Source: Byssothecium circinans
Lineage: Eukaryota; Ascomycota; Dothideomycetes; Pleosporales; Massarinaceae
Length of the DNA: 64,000 nt
Assembly (NCBI GenBank): GCA_010015675.1
Contig: ML976994.1
Location: 675,607 to 739,606, forward strand
Direction: 5' to 3'
In this document: one piece after another, positions 23,401-36,189 of the stretch
Layout: the number at the start of each line of letters is the position of its first letter
Position numbering within the stretch: position 1 is the stretch's first letter
Translations under genes and position numbers: made by a program
Notes under the pieces: model-generated
Database searches by the model: none
What the model saw: only the letters and a program-made list of their open reading frames with translations
What the model was told of the DNA's origin: nothing

Positions 23401-25464
23401 CTCGAGGGCTGGCAGCCGCCGTGAGACAGAATGGAGTCTCTGCAGCGCTGCCTGCGCCGCAACCTTGCCGCCAGGCCCCGGACCTCTCCCATACGAGCCG
23501 AGCCTCGCAACGGATGATGCAAATATTGGATCGTCGCTATTGGGCTGGACGTCCATCTGGCATCTGCATCAATAATACCGTCCTCGGAGCAGGGGGACGG
23601 AGTATGGACGGGGAAGACGTTGGATTCTGGACAATATCAGAGACACCGATCCCGGTTAATACTACGGTGCCGGAGACGCACCTTTAGCCGACCCTCCGGC
23701 CAGATGGTGTGCGTTTACGGCGCGGCGGAGGATTGGAGGAGGCTCGCGGCGGCCCGTCAGCCTGCTGTACTGTACAAGAGACGGGCGCGTACGCCGCCGT
23801 AAGCCAGTGCTCGTATAAGCTGCACAACGCATGCTGCAGCGACCAGTCAAGCTGTTTAAACTCTACACACGCTGCTAGTATGATGGCATCTCTGCTTTTG
23901 CCGCACCAGTTGTATTTGGGCCAGATGACCACGGCTGCGGCACGGCCCTGGGTAATGAAACGCATCCACTGACAACGGGCCTGGAGCTTCGTCATTTGAG
24001 GAAGGTCATGAAACAGGTTCGGGCGGTTACTCGAGGCAGTGCCGCAGCGCAATAGACATGAGTGGCGCCCCGTTGCCGCCCACGCGCGAGAAGACGGCGC
24101 TAAGTGCAGGAACAGAGGGCGAATGCATGGCCCGCCGGTCCAGAGGGGGGATTGCGGGGCGTAAGGCAGTACGCAATGATCGTTGGCCGACGCGTAGATT
24201 CAGCTAGCACCCGAGAGTTGGCAGTGGGCCATAGTGTAATGGAGCGGGTTTGAATCACATCGCGGCGCAGCGCACGCCGCGTGAAGAGGCGCGCTTCGCG
24301 GCTGACGCAAAAAATAGCCAGCTGGCCCTGCCATGTGCGCTGTGCACCGTGCAGCACACATTTCGAGCCCCGCCAATCACGCCCCCGCACGCCGCGACGG
24401 TGTGAAGATGGGCGCCGCGTTCCGCGCTCGACCCACGCTAGCCCGCTTCCTCTTCGCCTACCAGCCCGCCGGGCCCGCTAAGCCCGTTTGTGCACTGGTG
24501 GCTTTTTCTCCCCCCTGTACGGTCTTGGACGCTTCCACCCTCCACCACGCCCCGACTTCGAGCTTTAGGGCTGTAGACGCGCTTTTTCGCCAAAAAAACG
24601 TGGCTCGTGTCTTACAGGATGCAGGGCCCGACCCATCCAAGTTTCCCCATATTTCTCCGCCGCGAACTGGGTGTTTGGTGAAGGTCGATTTTGACTGTGA
24701 CTGGACCATAGCCGCCGGTGGTGGACCGTGTGTCAGGCGGCGGCCAATCAGCGCACAGCAGTGGTCCAGCGGCTGGGGCCCCTGTCTGTGTCTGTGCAGG
24801 AGAAGGAGCGATGAACTGCCGCCGACTCACTGCTGCCCTTGCCCTTGCCCAATCCACCCGCTTGCTCAATGCTAGCTGCGCCTACTCACGCACACACGCT
24901 CACGCACCACGCACACACACGCTCCCCTCCCTCCGAGTGCTCGAGTCGGCGTCGAGTTCTTTATACACCGCCATCGCCGTCGACGGGCGCGAGCTCTTGC
25001 TGCTCCCGCACCCGCATCCGCATCGGCATTTCACCTCCCATATCACATCTGCTAGATTCCTGGACTCGTCCCTCCTCACCACATTCCAGTCACTCACTCA
25101 CTGGATGAGACAGGGAACCTGCTGCCTAACCCTCACCGACCCCATCACCACGGCAGTCAATTCGAAAAATACGTGAACACCAACTCTGGAAACTTGAACT
25201 ATTCGCTCTCGCTGCCCGCTCCATCTGGCACTAAGCGCGAAAGCCGCCTCGTCGTATCACTATCTCTCAAAGACAGTTCCCGACGCCCAAGAAACAGCAC
25301 CAGAGCCAGAGCGGGTGGGGGATTTCTGCGACATTCGACTTCTGATTCGGAGCATCCACGTCATACCAATCACCCACCGGCCAGATCACTTCTTTCTCCC
25401 TTCCTTCTCCTTGCCACTAGTCCTCGTGGCTGGCTCGTCGTCCGTTCTTCTTCGCACCCCTATC
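20403..25464. other. Long non-coding stretch upstream of the Zn2Cys6 gene
   Basis: Five kilobases hold no recognisable gene. Notable are C-rich and GGTCT-type simple sequence near 20650-20700, palindromes ACGTGCACGT and TTACATGTAA near 20868-20890, and a GT microsatellite (21839-21862). From about 24800 a CT- and CA-rich leader probably carries the promoter and 5' UTR of the 25465 gene. The open frames seen here have skewed GC-rich composition and no motifs. Confidence 0.55.
21839..21862 (+). repeat. (GT)n microsatellite
   Basis: About twelve GT units in a row. Confidence 0.9.
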
Positions 25465-27722
25465 ATGCCGGCTGCAGTGTTCGCTCCACTGATCAATCCC
25501 ACTGGCTTTATGTTCAAGGAGAGAACCGGAGAGCCGCCTGCATTTACCGCTGTGAATGGACGAACATCTCCACTCTCGCCCCGCAAGTTGCACGGTATGA
25601 ACGGCACGTCCACCGAGACCATCCACATGCGTCCGTACTCTCGCCAGAGTCCAGAGCAACCCCAGGAGTCCAAGGTCGCCCTACCCAGTAGGGAGGACAG
25701 GCCCCCTGTGAGGGCTGGAACTGACAACAGTACCAACAGTATCCACTCACTATCTCCCACTTCATCAGAGCACGACAATTCTCCAACCAGTCCGACAAAG
25801 AGGAAGCGGTCAAGCTCATCTGAAGACGAGCGTTCATATCATTCTCCAGGCGGCCCTGTAGTCAGTCGTCCGCGGCTGGACTCATACGCGTCCCAGCAAC
25901 AAGGCGACTCTCCAACTACTATTTCCCAGGTCCACCAATTGACCATGGAGCGCCCACCGTCGCGTACACTGCCTCCTCTTGACCGTATTGAGACGGATAG
26001 GACGTGGCCTCCGCCTCACAATGGACCACGCAACGGCTACCATGAAGCCCACCATCGCGATCCGCGCCCAATGGAGCTTGCTTCCGATGCCATCCGCGAT
26101 TCTCACACTGACATCCATATGCCTGCCATGGACAGCTCCGACGGTTTCGAGCGCTCCAGTACGACGGAAATGACTCGTGCTGGCGTGCAAGTGGATCCTA
26201 AGAAACGGAAGAGGGTAAGTTGAACTTGTTGAGTACCGAAGCTCGGCTGACACTCGTAGCAATTTGCCAATCGCACCAAGACTGGGTGCGGAACATGTCG
26301 CAGGCGCAAGAAGAAATGCGACGAGGCGAAGCCTGAGTGTAAGCAAATCCGTGGATCATTTCAAGACTACCTTTTAACATCTTCAGGCAACAACTGCCAA
26401 CGCGGCGGATTCATCTGCGAAGGCTATGCGAACAAAATTCCGTGGCCCAAGAACGGGGTGCAAAAGCCGCACCCTCCTCTGCAAGCCAAGGATCGCTATC
26501 CGGCTGATGCCCAGCTCTATCACAGGTAAGCTTCATGCAGCCCTACGCCCACTGTCGCTAAGAGATCATCAGTCACGGCAACACCCGCGAGAGCTACTCG
26601 GAACAAAATGCTCAGAGCGACACCAATGGTGCTCGCGCCCGGCCCATCGTCGTAGAGGAGCACGATCGCCAACCTCCGCGAAACAGTTGGAACGGCTGGA
26701 GCGAGCCACCACGCGCTTCTTACCCTCCGGAACAGCAGCAGCAGCAAGCACCTGCAGAGTATTCTCAGCCACCTCCGACATCCAGCCACGCAAGACCATC
26801 TTCACGCGATCAGCATCTCCCGCCAACGACACAGGCTCCGCCCTCTTCACGACAGCATAACCCTCGCATCTACCATCATACGCCACAGACAATGAGTCAA
26901 GTCGTCAACCACTCCCCCGTAGTCACTGCAGAAGCTGCTCTGCACCACCAAGCACAGTCGCAGCCTCACCACAGCCATCCACCTCCAATGGCTCCGCTGA
27001 CGGCTGCTCCTCCAGCACCACCGCCCTCCCATTATGCTCCACCACCGCCAAGGCCCTCAAAGAGCGAGAAAGATAAGATGTTGAGCGGTGAACCGTTCCT
27101 CCCGTTCACTCCACAGCTTATAGAGGAGCGCGAGAGGTGCAAAGCCGCCGTCTATCGCTTCAATAATGCAGATAACCCTCACAAGGAGATTGTGCGGGAG
27201 TCGCGCGACAACCTTTTCAGGGCTATTCTTGCAGCAAGGTGGGCCCTTGCCTACAGCGAGCCGGGAAAGCAGGTTTGCGGCCATTTCGGTCGTGAGGGTG
27301 TCCACATTGATGCGCCGTTCATGTGTGACTACGGCTACAACCTTTCCATTGCCGACAACGTCGACATCGGAACCGGGTGCAGATTTCTCGACTCGGGCAG
27401 AATCACTGTTGGCAGGAATTCAACCATTGGCGCTAACGTGACGATTGATACCCAGCGAATGCCTCAAGATGTAAAGATGTTGAAAGGCAGTCGCCGTTCT
27501 GCGGTCGCTGCCGAGGTTCACATTGGTGAGAACGTTCACGTTGGCTCCAACTGTACCATTCTCGCTGGCGTCAGGATTGGTGCGGGTGCCATCGTCCATT
27601 CTGGGTCGGTGGTTGTTCGCGTAAGTCATTCTGATCTCTAATATTTCACGCCTCTGCTAACCATCATACAGGACATTCCCTCGAATTGCATTGCTCGCGG
27701 CAATCCTGCCGATTACGTTTGA
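25465..27722 (+). CDS. Zn2Cys6 transcription factor fused to a maltose O-acetyltransferase-like domain
   Basis: Five exons: 25465-26214, 26260-26338, 26387-26525, 26573-27620 and 27672-27722, with introns of 45-51 nt; 688 aa. Residues 1-250 are Ser/Pro-rich with a basic KKRKR end. At about 260-287 lies a binuclear zinc cluster spaced CX2CX6CX6CX2CX6C (CGTCRRRKKKCDEAKPEC, then CQRGGFIC). A long Pro/Gln/His linker leads to a MAC-type segment at about 497 (PFLPFTPQLIEERERCKAA) and a left-handed beta-helix of hexapeptide repeats (IADNVDIGTGC, VHIGENVHVGSNC, VRIGAGAIV) ending RGNPADYV, as in sugar O-acetyltransferases. A DNA-binding domain and an enzyme fold in one protein suggests a metabolite-responsive or moonlighting regulator; that is inference. 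One zinc Cys codon is split by an intron, which fixes the model. The frame is intact. Confidence 0.9.
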
Positions 27723-28230
27723 TTGTTTCTTTTCGATCGTGGTGTGCTTCGCGCTACTGTGTAGTGCAAGGACATCACGTTGCCTTGTATTTCTGGCGGA
27801 TACCCTGCTTTTTGCAACCTTTTTCTTTTTGCAAATGTTTGATATGTCCCGGTATATGTCGCAATCAAAGAGCAGGATTTTTGTAGGATAGTTATAGCTT
27901 GCGGCAGTCCGCGTGTGGGACGAATAAATCTGGAAAATACATACGATGTTCAGCCGTCGTCAAGCCTCCATTCCAGTGACTTCGTCAATAGTCGTACAGT
28001 CTCATGCCCCGCATACCGCGGGTTCTACAGTCAAAAGGGGATTCTAGATCTCGACAAGCGAAAGACTCGGTAAGCCGTTAGCGCAAGTGAGTAAGTCCGC
28101 ACGTGATTGGCCCTCTTAGCCCATCAAACACTTGGACCAATTGCCGAACGCCGAGCCAAAAATCTCAAGACTCCAAATCTACCACAACCTCATACCATCG
28201 CGCATCCACCACCGCATCACACACGACACA

Positions 28231-29399
28231 ATGCCGCCCCGAGCACCCCTCAATTGGGGACTCCTCCCACCCTCCTTCCTCCTCCCTTCATCAACGCGTA
28301 CCCTTCTCGCTACCATTCGAACTCACACACCCACCCTCCCCAAACCGTCGCAAACGACCATCCGAACAATCAAATCAACAAACACCCCGCGACCCGACCG
28401 CTTCGCGCACCATCCCTCCAAACCCGCACTAAACAGTACCTCGAGCGCCGCGCTGCAACGAAAAGCACACTCCACGCCCCTGCGCACCGGTCTACTCGCG
28501 CAGAAACGCGGCATGACGGCCCTCTTCGATCCCGTAACGGGGAAGCGCACAGCATGCACGGTACTCCAACTCGACCGAAACGAAGTCCTGGCGCACAAGA
28601 CGCGGGAGAAGAATGGGTATTGGGCGGTGCAGATTGGCGCGGGAGAGAAACAGGTAGATAATGTCAGCAGGCCGATGCTGGGGCATTTCGCAGCTGCGGG
28701 TGTTGGGGTGAAGAGGTGGGTGGTTGAGTTTAAGGTAAAGGGGGAGGAGGGGCTGGGGGTGCAGATTGGGGATGGGCTGGGTGCGGGTTGGTTTCAGCAG
28801 GGGCAGTGGGTGGATGTTCGGGGTGTGAGTCGGGGGATGGGGTTTGCGGGTGTAAGTTGCACGTCCTTCTTCCTTTGGGGGAACGAGGAGATGGTTGCAT
28901 TGGGATGGAATACGATTCTTGGAATTATATTGGGTTCAGAAGAGGATGTATGGATGGATACTGATGAGATATGCAGGGTATGAAACGCCACGGCTTCAGC
29001 GGTCAGCCCGCATCCCACGGTCAATCGCTCATGCACAGAGGTATGGGTTCCGCAGGAGGATCGCAAGGTTCCGGTTCGCGTGTGCTTCCCGGGAAACGCA
29101 TGGCTGGACGAATGGGCAATGAGCGCGTCACGGTCAAGAACCTCAAGGTGCTGCAAGTCGACGAGGCGAATGGCATTGTGGTTGTGAATGGTAGGTCAAG
29201 CATTCACTTGCGTCGAAAGCGAAATAGGGTCCCAAGGCTAACATGGAATATAGGATGTGTACCTGGACCCAAAAACCAAATAATAAGAGTCCAAGATGCG
29301 CTAGGTAAGCCCTGGCCTAAGGCGCCGATGAAGGTTGACGATATTGTCCCGGCGTCGATAGCGCCGGCAGTGGCGCAACAAGATGCCACGGCAGCGTAG
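28231..29399 (+). CDS. MRPL9: Mitochondrial large-subunit ribosomal protein uL3m
   Basis: The exons are 28231-28851, 28977-29190 and 29254-29399, with introns of 125 and 63 nt; 326 aa. The N-terminus is Ser/Thr/Arg-rich (a probable mitochondrial targeting peptide, roughly the first 70 residues). The L3 body has GLLAQKRGMTALFDPVTGKR, then SRGMGFAG joined across intron 1 to GMKRHGFSGQPASHGQSLMHR, then GSRVLPGKRMAGRMGNERVT. The role is an early-assembling 23S-type rRNA-binding protein near the peptidyl-transferase centre; the yeast orthologue is MrpL9. It is intact. The Gly codon split at intron 2 (VVN-G-CVPGPKN) supports the acceptor. Confidence 0.94.
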
Positions 29400-31204
29400 A
29401 AAGAGTGTATAAATCATTTGTAGATATAAGACGTGTATCATATAACATTGTCGTCGGCGTTTGGGGCTTGCATCAGAGCGATTCCAGCATCTCATTCATC
29501 AAAAAGATCCGTGTCGTAGTACCTAGAACTAGGGAAATGATAGTTGAGACTTATACTACTGTCTTCAGAACATGGTCATGGTGGAGATGGGGTCTAATAG
29601 CTTGTCTGAAGGAATGGCTCTCGTCAAAGTTTGCAATATGGATGCTATCTAAGACCAGGTGCATGTATGTACTGTACAATTTAAATACCGTCTACATTTT
29701 ATCTAAACTCTCCATAATGCTCCACTAAATCTGCCGTGACGATCCCGCAAAGCCGTTTCCTGAGTGTATATCTTCCAGCGGCTGCAAGTTGCTAAGTTCA
29801 TATCCCCCATGGGGCATCCACACTCATATCTGCCTGCATTCATCGCTTCCAAATATCCGCGCACAAGGTACGCTTATATTTCTGTGCGAGTGACTTATTT
29901 CTATCGATTCGCCTGAGATGATGTGCTGATAAAATAGGTTTCCAGGGTAGAAGAAGACGTACGTCACCGTCTCCATGATTTGGTGTTTGGAATCGCAGGT
30001 GTGGATTCTGGTGCGGGTGTCTCGTAGTTCAGTCCCAGGAGGATACAGGAATCATGAATAAACTTAAGAGCGCATATATAATCGCATAGCCCGCGAAGTA
30101 TAGTGCAGCATATTATAGAACGACTTAGCGTAGAGATTAATAATGCTAATCAATCCAGCTCAAAGGCGCGAAATCATTAGAACACCCAGCATTTAAGGAC
30201 TTGTATACCACAGCATAAAAGTGTTTTCTTCATTTATCTGCAAACACCAATCAAGCCCCTCCCTTAAATCTACAATACCTTCACTACACTCTAACACAAA
30301 ACTTACTAGAAAAAAATAACCCTCTATATCTATCCCGACCTTCTCAGCCAAAGACCCCTATGAAGACCCTAATCGTGGCTCAGGGGCGCTGACTAATCGC
30401 CTAGGCTCAGTAATGGCAGGTTTGTACAGAACACAAACATGAAAGCATCCTAGAAGTCCAGTGCTGGAAGTGTCCGGGTTTGAATTGAAGGATAAAAATC
30501 CCTAGATGTGGTATAGTGTGCAGACCTCTAATTTCTACCACGTTATCTTATATAGAGTGCTCCGCGTTAAACCTCCTCCCTCTTCCCTCTTCCCTTATCA
30601 CTCCAGTATCATTTTTCAAAAGTGCAAAATCTCTCACACATGCATGTGTATGTGCGTTTTTTCTATTATGGCCATGCACCCTATGGGTATGGGCCGTTAC
30701 AATGCGCCCGCTATGTACAGTCTCTCCTTGATATTCCTGTTCCAACTCAGAAGCCAACTATGAGACGAATGCTTACCGCCTGTCTAACGCTATGCTCAAC
30801 AAAAGAAAGAAAGGAAAAGTGAAATGTAGGGGTAGTACCAGGGTTCTGAAAGAATGGACGGGTGTGATCCGAACGGCAGTGATACCCATTCCCGATGCTA
30901 AGCACATATACTAAGGAGCGGTGGTGGTAGCAGGTTGTCGTCCATCACGAATAGCACGATATGAACGTATTGCGCAAGAAAAGATACATTAAATTTTGTC
31001 TGCTGCGAAAACAGTGATGACCCACGAAAGCAGTAGTACTTTTGCACTGCCCCTACTCGATCCGACACCTCCAACTAGCTCCTAGACACGAGCTGCCTGA
31101 TACAAAAACAGCGATGACACACGAAAGCAGTAGTACTTTTGCATTGCCCCTACTCGATCCAACACTTCCAACTAGCTCCTAGACACGAGCTGCTCTTTAG
31201 CCTC
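29400..31204. other. Intergenic stretch
   Basis: No gene is recognised. AT-rich patches lie at about 30040-30320. A tandem duplication close to the 3' end of the secreted-protein gene is listed separately. Confidence 0.55.
31009..31193 (+). repeat. Tandem duplication, two copies of about 87 bp at a 98-bp offset
   Basis: AACAGTGATGACCCACGAAA... at 31009-31095 recurs as AACAGCGATGACACACGAAA... at 31107-31193 with a few, mostly transition, differences. It lies just beyond the stop codon of the secreted-protein gene, so it would fall in its 3' UTR or terminator region. Confidence 0.85.
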
Positions 31205-32010
31205 TCAGGCTGGGGTAGTGGCTGGGGTAGCGCAGGTGAATCCAGCTACTGCTGTCGTTCCACCCTTGACTGTTTCAATGGCGGCAGAACCTGGGTTGGT
31301 GCAAGTGGCAGTGGCAGTAACTGCAGCCGGGGTAGTGGAGCAAGATGTTGTCAATGTTTCGAAGACTGTCTTTGTAATTACATACACAAGCTATAGGATT
31401 GATCAGTAAGAGCACTTTCAGGAAAACCGGACTGGATACATACTGAGGTAGTGTATGGGTCGTATGTAGTGACCACAGAGCATTCGCACTTAGTCGTGAA
31501 GGTAAAGTACTTTGGACAATTGGGTCTGGTTGAAATGCATGTTCCATCTCCCCAGCCAGTGTTTCCTCCTTTCCCAGGTAGGTCGAAAGAAGCATGCACA
31601 CCAATATAGAGATCTGAATTACACTTCCGCCAAGCATCCAGGATGGGCACAGTGCAAGTGGCCGATAGACGATCTGCAGAGATCTTGCAACTGCCCTTGC
31701 CTAAGGTGTACGGCCATTTGCCTTGGTTGTCTTCCGTGATTGGGGTCGTCTGAACGTTGGCGTGAAGATCGGTATAACTTCCTCCTGTCGGCAAGGTCGG
31801 GTAGGTGATGGTCATCGTGCCTCCGGAGATAGAAACGCACACTTGACCAAGTTTGGTATTGGTAGCGCCGTACACGTAGTCAACACATTTTGAGCCAGAA
31901 AGGTCTCGAGGCTGGAGAGCATTGACGGAACGAGCATCCAGGTCCAAAAAGGGCGATGCCTGGACGGAGGTGATAGCCACGGCAGCTGCAAGGAAGGATG
32001 AGAGATGCAT
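31205..32010 (-). CDS. Secreted Cys-containing protein, effector candidate
   Basis: Exon 1 is 32010-31444, the intron 31443-31391 (53 nt, GTATGT...TGATC...CCTATAG) and exon 2 31390-31205; 250 aa. It starts with a clear signal peptide (MHLSSFLAAAVAITSVQA, then SPFLDLDARS). The mature part has about ten Cys spread over the chain, a GGTMTITYPTLPTGGSYTDL beta-rich part, DLYIGVHASFDLPG, TGWGDGTC, and a Thr/Ala-rich tail (TTSCSTTPAAVTATATC). Without the intron the protein would stop early at SLCM. It has the layout of small extracellular ascomycete proteins of unknown function. An effector or wall-associated role is inference from secretion, size and its place at the edge of the transposon block. 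The frame is intact. Confidence 0.78.
31391..31443 (-). other. Intron in secreted protein gene
   Basis: This 53-nt intron has a strong GTATGT donor and a CCTATAG acceptor. It joins DPYTTS to LVYVITKTVFET in phase 0 and extends the protein by 61 residues. Confidence 0.75.
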
Positions 32011-32097
32011 TTTCGCTTTTCAGGCAGAAGGATCTTGGGACAATGTTTTGTGCTGTGGATTTGAGTTATTAGCATGAAAAGCGGAGGGAGAGCACTG

Positions 32098-32106
32098 TTA
32101 TATAGG
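32098..32106 (-). promoter_or_regulatory. TATA box of the secreted protein gene
   Basis: The minus strand reads CCTATATAA about 90 nt upstream of the ATG at 32010, a plausible TATA-box distance allowing for a short leader. Confidence 0.5.
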
Positions 32107-32942
32107 CAGTTATTCTAAATGCCGCACATGCCAGTTTTCTCATACCCAACGCATCCAACTCTATCGAGCTGGACGTAGCCTCGCTACCATGGTACTCATA
32201 CAAGACTGAAAAGCCAACAATAAAGAAAATGTATTCGAGAACTTCTCATGGCGTAAATGGTCACCAACGATCATGTGCCACATCACCATCACACCAGCAT
32301 TAGTACACTTGATCAGAGAAAGAGTACCTTCTACGACGCCACTAATGGTTATATCTTTCAGCTGAAGCCTCTCCCAACAATAAGTGGTACCACAACATCG
32401 TCACGCGAAGGACTCGACACATGCAGGTACTCAGGATACCACAAGTATCACTAGCGGGGCAGCGGAATGTTCCGATTAGTGTCGCTAGCACCATATTTCT
32501 GGCGCAGTAGGCTTTTGGCGTTATTGTCGTCGGTTTTGATGTGGGATGCTGTCTGTTTTGGGAATTAACGCTGCGTCACATCGCCGAATTCTTCTCAGCC
32601 GCACGGTAGACTCGCGTGCTGTAGGCGGAAGATGCCGCTTGCTCGGCCTATTCTGATCTTACGGTACGGAAATGGTAAGCTGATTTCTTCAGCTGCCCAA
32701 TTACATCTTTGTTGTCCCTTAGAGGAAATCCTCTATACCATGGTAGTTTCTACAGGGCTGCCTCAGAAATTTACCCTCAAAATTTAATTCGGCGCAAGGG
32801 TCCAAAAATCAGACTGGTCATCAATCAATCAATCAATCTAACGCCTTTCAAGTTGATTGATTGAGTTCCTGGCAGAGCTCCGATTGAGTTGAGATTGATT
32901 GAGCTCCGCTGCGCGGAGCTCAAATTGAGTTGAGTTGATTGA

Positions 32943-33467
32943 NNNNNNNNNNNNNNNNNNNNNNNNNNNNNNNNNNNNNNNNNNNNNNNNNNNNNNNNNN
33001 NNNNNNNNNNNNNNNNNNNNNNNNNNNNNNNNNNNNNNNNNNNNNNNNNNNNNNNNNNNNNNNNNNNNNNNNNNNNNNNNNNNNNNNNNNNNNNNNNNNN
33101 NNNNNNNNNNNNNNNNNNNNNNNNNNNNNNNNNNNNNNNNNNNNNNNNNNNNNNNNNNNNNNNNNNNNNNNNNNNNNNNNNNNNNNNNNNNNNNNNNNNN
33201 NNNNNNNNNNNNNNNNNNNNNNNNNNNNNNNNNNNNNNNNNNNNNNNNNNNNNNNNNNNNNNNNNNNNNNNNNNNNNNNNNNNNNNNNNNNNNNNNNNNN
33301 NNNNNNNNNNNNNNNNNNNNNNNNNNNNNNNNNNNNNNNNNNNNNNNNNNNNNNNNNNNNNNNNNNNNNNNNNNNNNNNNNNNNNNNNNNNNNNNNNNNN
33401 NNNNNNNNNNNNNNNNNNNNNNNNNNNNNNNNNNNNNNNNNNNNNNNNNNNNNNNNNNNNNNNNNNN
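32943..33467. other. Assembly gap (525 N)
   Basis: Unknown bases fall inside the hAT nest and hide the left end of the inner element and probably the outer element's hATC region. Open frames through the Ns are artefacts. Confidence 0.99.
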
Positions 33468-36181
33468 TGGATGGATTAGCCGGATGTAATCCATTCTCAT
33501 CCATGGAGGCTTCTGTGGCGCACGCCACCAACTTTATAAGATAGTAGATGATGATCTATCGTCGCTATATACATAATTATGATGGCGTTGAGCTTTTCCT
33601 AAGGTCAATAATGCCCACCTTATCCTAGGAGTGTAAACACTGCACCGCTTGTATTGTACTCTAGTTAAGATGATTGCGCCGCTTCGTGATCATCAGCCCA
33701 AGTTAGCTGAATATTCGCTCGGGCTCATCACTTATTGCTGGTATTAACAACATGTTAAAGGCCATCTGCGCAAGGTGTAGATATTTAGTAATACTAACAG
33801 TACGCCACCATTCTAGTGGATACCTAGTGTCAACCTGTACCTAGCTATTATAGTGCTTAAACTTATTAGCGATCACTTGTTTAACGCCTTAACTTTAAGC
33901 TTAAGTTAGCCCTCTCATGCGGTACTCTTCTATCATGTTTGGTTCCTGTTAACTCTGCTTCTTTAGTGGCGAGATAGCTTCTGAGATTAGTTGCTGCTTA
34001 TAGTTAGCAACCTATAGGGCTTTGACTACTCTCTTACCTTTCGTAATCTATGATTTCTAATTAGCCTATTAAGCGTTAATATACTTCTAAGTGTATGAAG
34101 GATGGAGTACAGCAGCTGCCAGATATGCGGGTGAGTTACTAAGTTTAGCATAGTATTCTTCAGCCTTATTAAGCGCGAGTTTAATCTGAGTGGTGAAATG
34201 CCATTCTTCTTTAGTAGTAGCCAGCGAAGCATCTTTATACTAGCTATACGCGATTATAAAATGTTTGATAATGCATTTAATGTCTGCCTAAACGTTGCTG
34301 AGTCTACAAGACTTGCCGTCACCTAGCTAACCCTAAAGATCTATCGTCCCCACCTAGCATGGCTTAAGGAGATCTTTATACTAGATAAGTACTTCCTAGT
34401 CGTCTTTATCGAGGGTGTCCTTAATAATAATATTCTGTGCAGCATCTTCATCTTTAGCCCACTAGCCCTTACTCTTCTCTTTTAAAGCTCACTATCGCTT
34501 AGACTCCAGGAATTCTTTAAAAGGTGCTTATAGTTTGCAGAGCGTCTTAATCTCCTCATAGATACTGTTCCAGCGAGTATCATTACTTCTATGAAGCTCG
34601 CGCGGCTTAATCGTATGCCAAAGACTTAGGTTAATTGCTGACTTGTGGTAGCTAACTTGTGCGTCATGCTAACGTTTTCTTCTTTATAGACTTATATATA
34701 TCTAGATAATAATGTTATAAGCTTTTCTAACTAGCCTAGTCCTTCTCTAGCGCTTTAATTCATCCTTTAAGTCCGCCGACACAGAATCCTCGATTTTGAA
34801 GAGATTCTTGTCAAAACTAAATAAGAGATGACGAGTAATCAAGTTAATGATATAGCCTGCGCAGCGCAGGCGGCGCTTACTTGCTCTAAAACTAAACTCC
34901 TCTGCAATCACTTCCATTGCCGTATTATTGTTTAAGGCGTTATCTAGTATAAAGAAGCCTAACCTGTCTTAGATGCTAAAGTCCCTAATCACTTAAATAA
35001 CCTGCTCAGTAATGTTGAGCCCAGCATGTGAGCTGCTCTGCTTAGGTGTCGCTAGGAGAATTACTTTAGATTTAAATTTAGCATTAATAAAGTATGTAAC
35101 TATGCCATTAAGTAAAAGACAATTGCCAGAGGTCTAGAGGTTGAATAAGATGTAGATCTTACTAATCGCAGTCTGTAACTCCTGCTTCACAGCCACCTTA
35201 TAAATCTAGTATGCCTTTAGCATCTACTCACGGACTGTTGGATGACTAGGCAAAGCATCACCTGCGCGTGGTGAGAGATACTAAATAAGCTCGTGAAATA
35301 GTTTACTATTAACCTACTAAAATAGAATGTTATTATAAATGATCTATTGTATAAGTAGCTCCTAGAATTTCACTTCATTAAATGCTAGCGCAAAGTCATT
35401 AAGTATTGCTTGTTCGCGAGGCTAGGTTAAGTCCAGGTTAGACGGCGCTGGTATACTTAGCAGAAGTGGTATAATCTCTCTCTTCTTATTAAAGGTTTCA
35501 TTGTAGACCTTACGTATATGATTAGTGGGATTCAAGCTGCCTTATTTAACGTTGAAGTGGTAGCGCCGTAGCGTATCATTAGCGGTAGTATGGCAGCGAA
35601 GGCATAACTACTAGCGCTTATTTATTATAGTATGTTTGATTAGTACACTAACTCTCCAGATGCCCAAGATTAACTTATGTAAAGGCCGCGCAATTAGAAC
35701 ACTAAAGCCTAGCAGTCGCTTTTAGTCAACCTTACTATAGTCAAAGTAAGATGGCTTAATTAGAGGAGGCTCGCCCTAGTGCGCTTTCTTGCTAGATTTG
35801 GAGTCAAAGGTTAGCACATTAGTAAAACTTAAGGTGGTAGAAACAATGCTTAAAGTACTACTAAGGGACGGCGATGGTGACGGCGAGAGACCGTGTAATC
35901 TCATGATAGTAGCATAGTATAGATCCTAAGGAGATTTGAAGACTGGTTTAGTAGTATTAAGCAAATTCCAACAGTCCATGTTAAAGATGCGGTGTAAAAG
36001 ACGTGTGATTCATTTAGGAGACTTCTAAACAGTCACCTATAAAAGCTAAAGGCGTAAGCTACCATCGCCTCTATAGATTGTTTTTGGATAGATTAGCACA
36101 ACTATCCTAAATCTAGATATCTATAGCAATAGATGGATCTAGATGGATTAGCTGATACGCAGCCATCCGCTTTCCACACTA
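33468..36181 (-). mobile_element. Nested hAT element, copy A
   Basis: Nearly the same sequence as the complete element at 41990-44765, starting about 60 bp in (TGGATGGATTAGCCGGATGT). Its right end GCTTTCCACACTA has lost the terminal G of CCACACTG. The left end is in the gap. Differences from copy B are overwhelmingly C/T and G/A in both directions. The transposase, read on the minus strand, is riddled with stops. Confidence 0.88.
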
Positions 36182-36189
36182 TCCTTATG

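Noticed and set aside
24100..24875. A gene on either strand upstream of the Zn2Cys6 factor
   Set aside because: Overlapping open frames on opposite strands have low-complexity composition, no domains and no splice-consistent extension.
32935..33544. Long open frames across the first gap
   Set aside because: They exist only because Ns do not encode stops.
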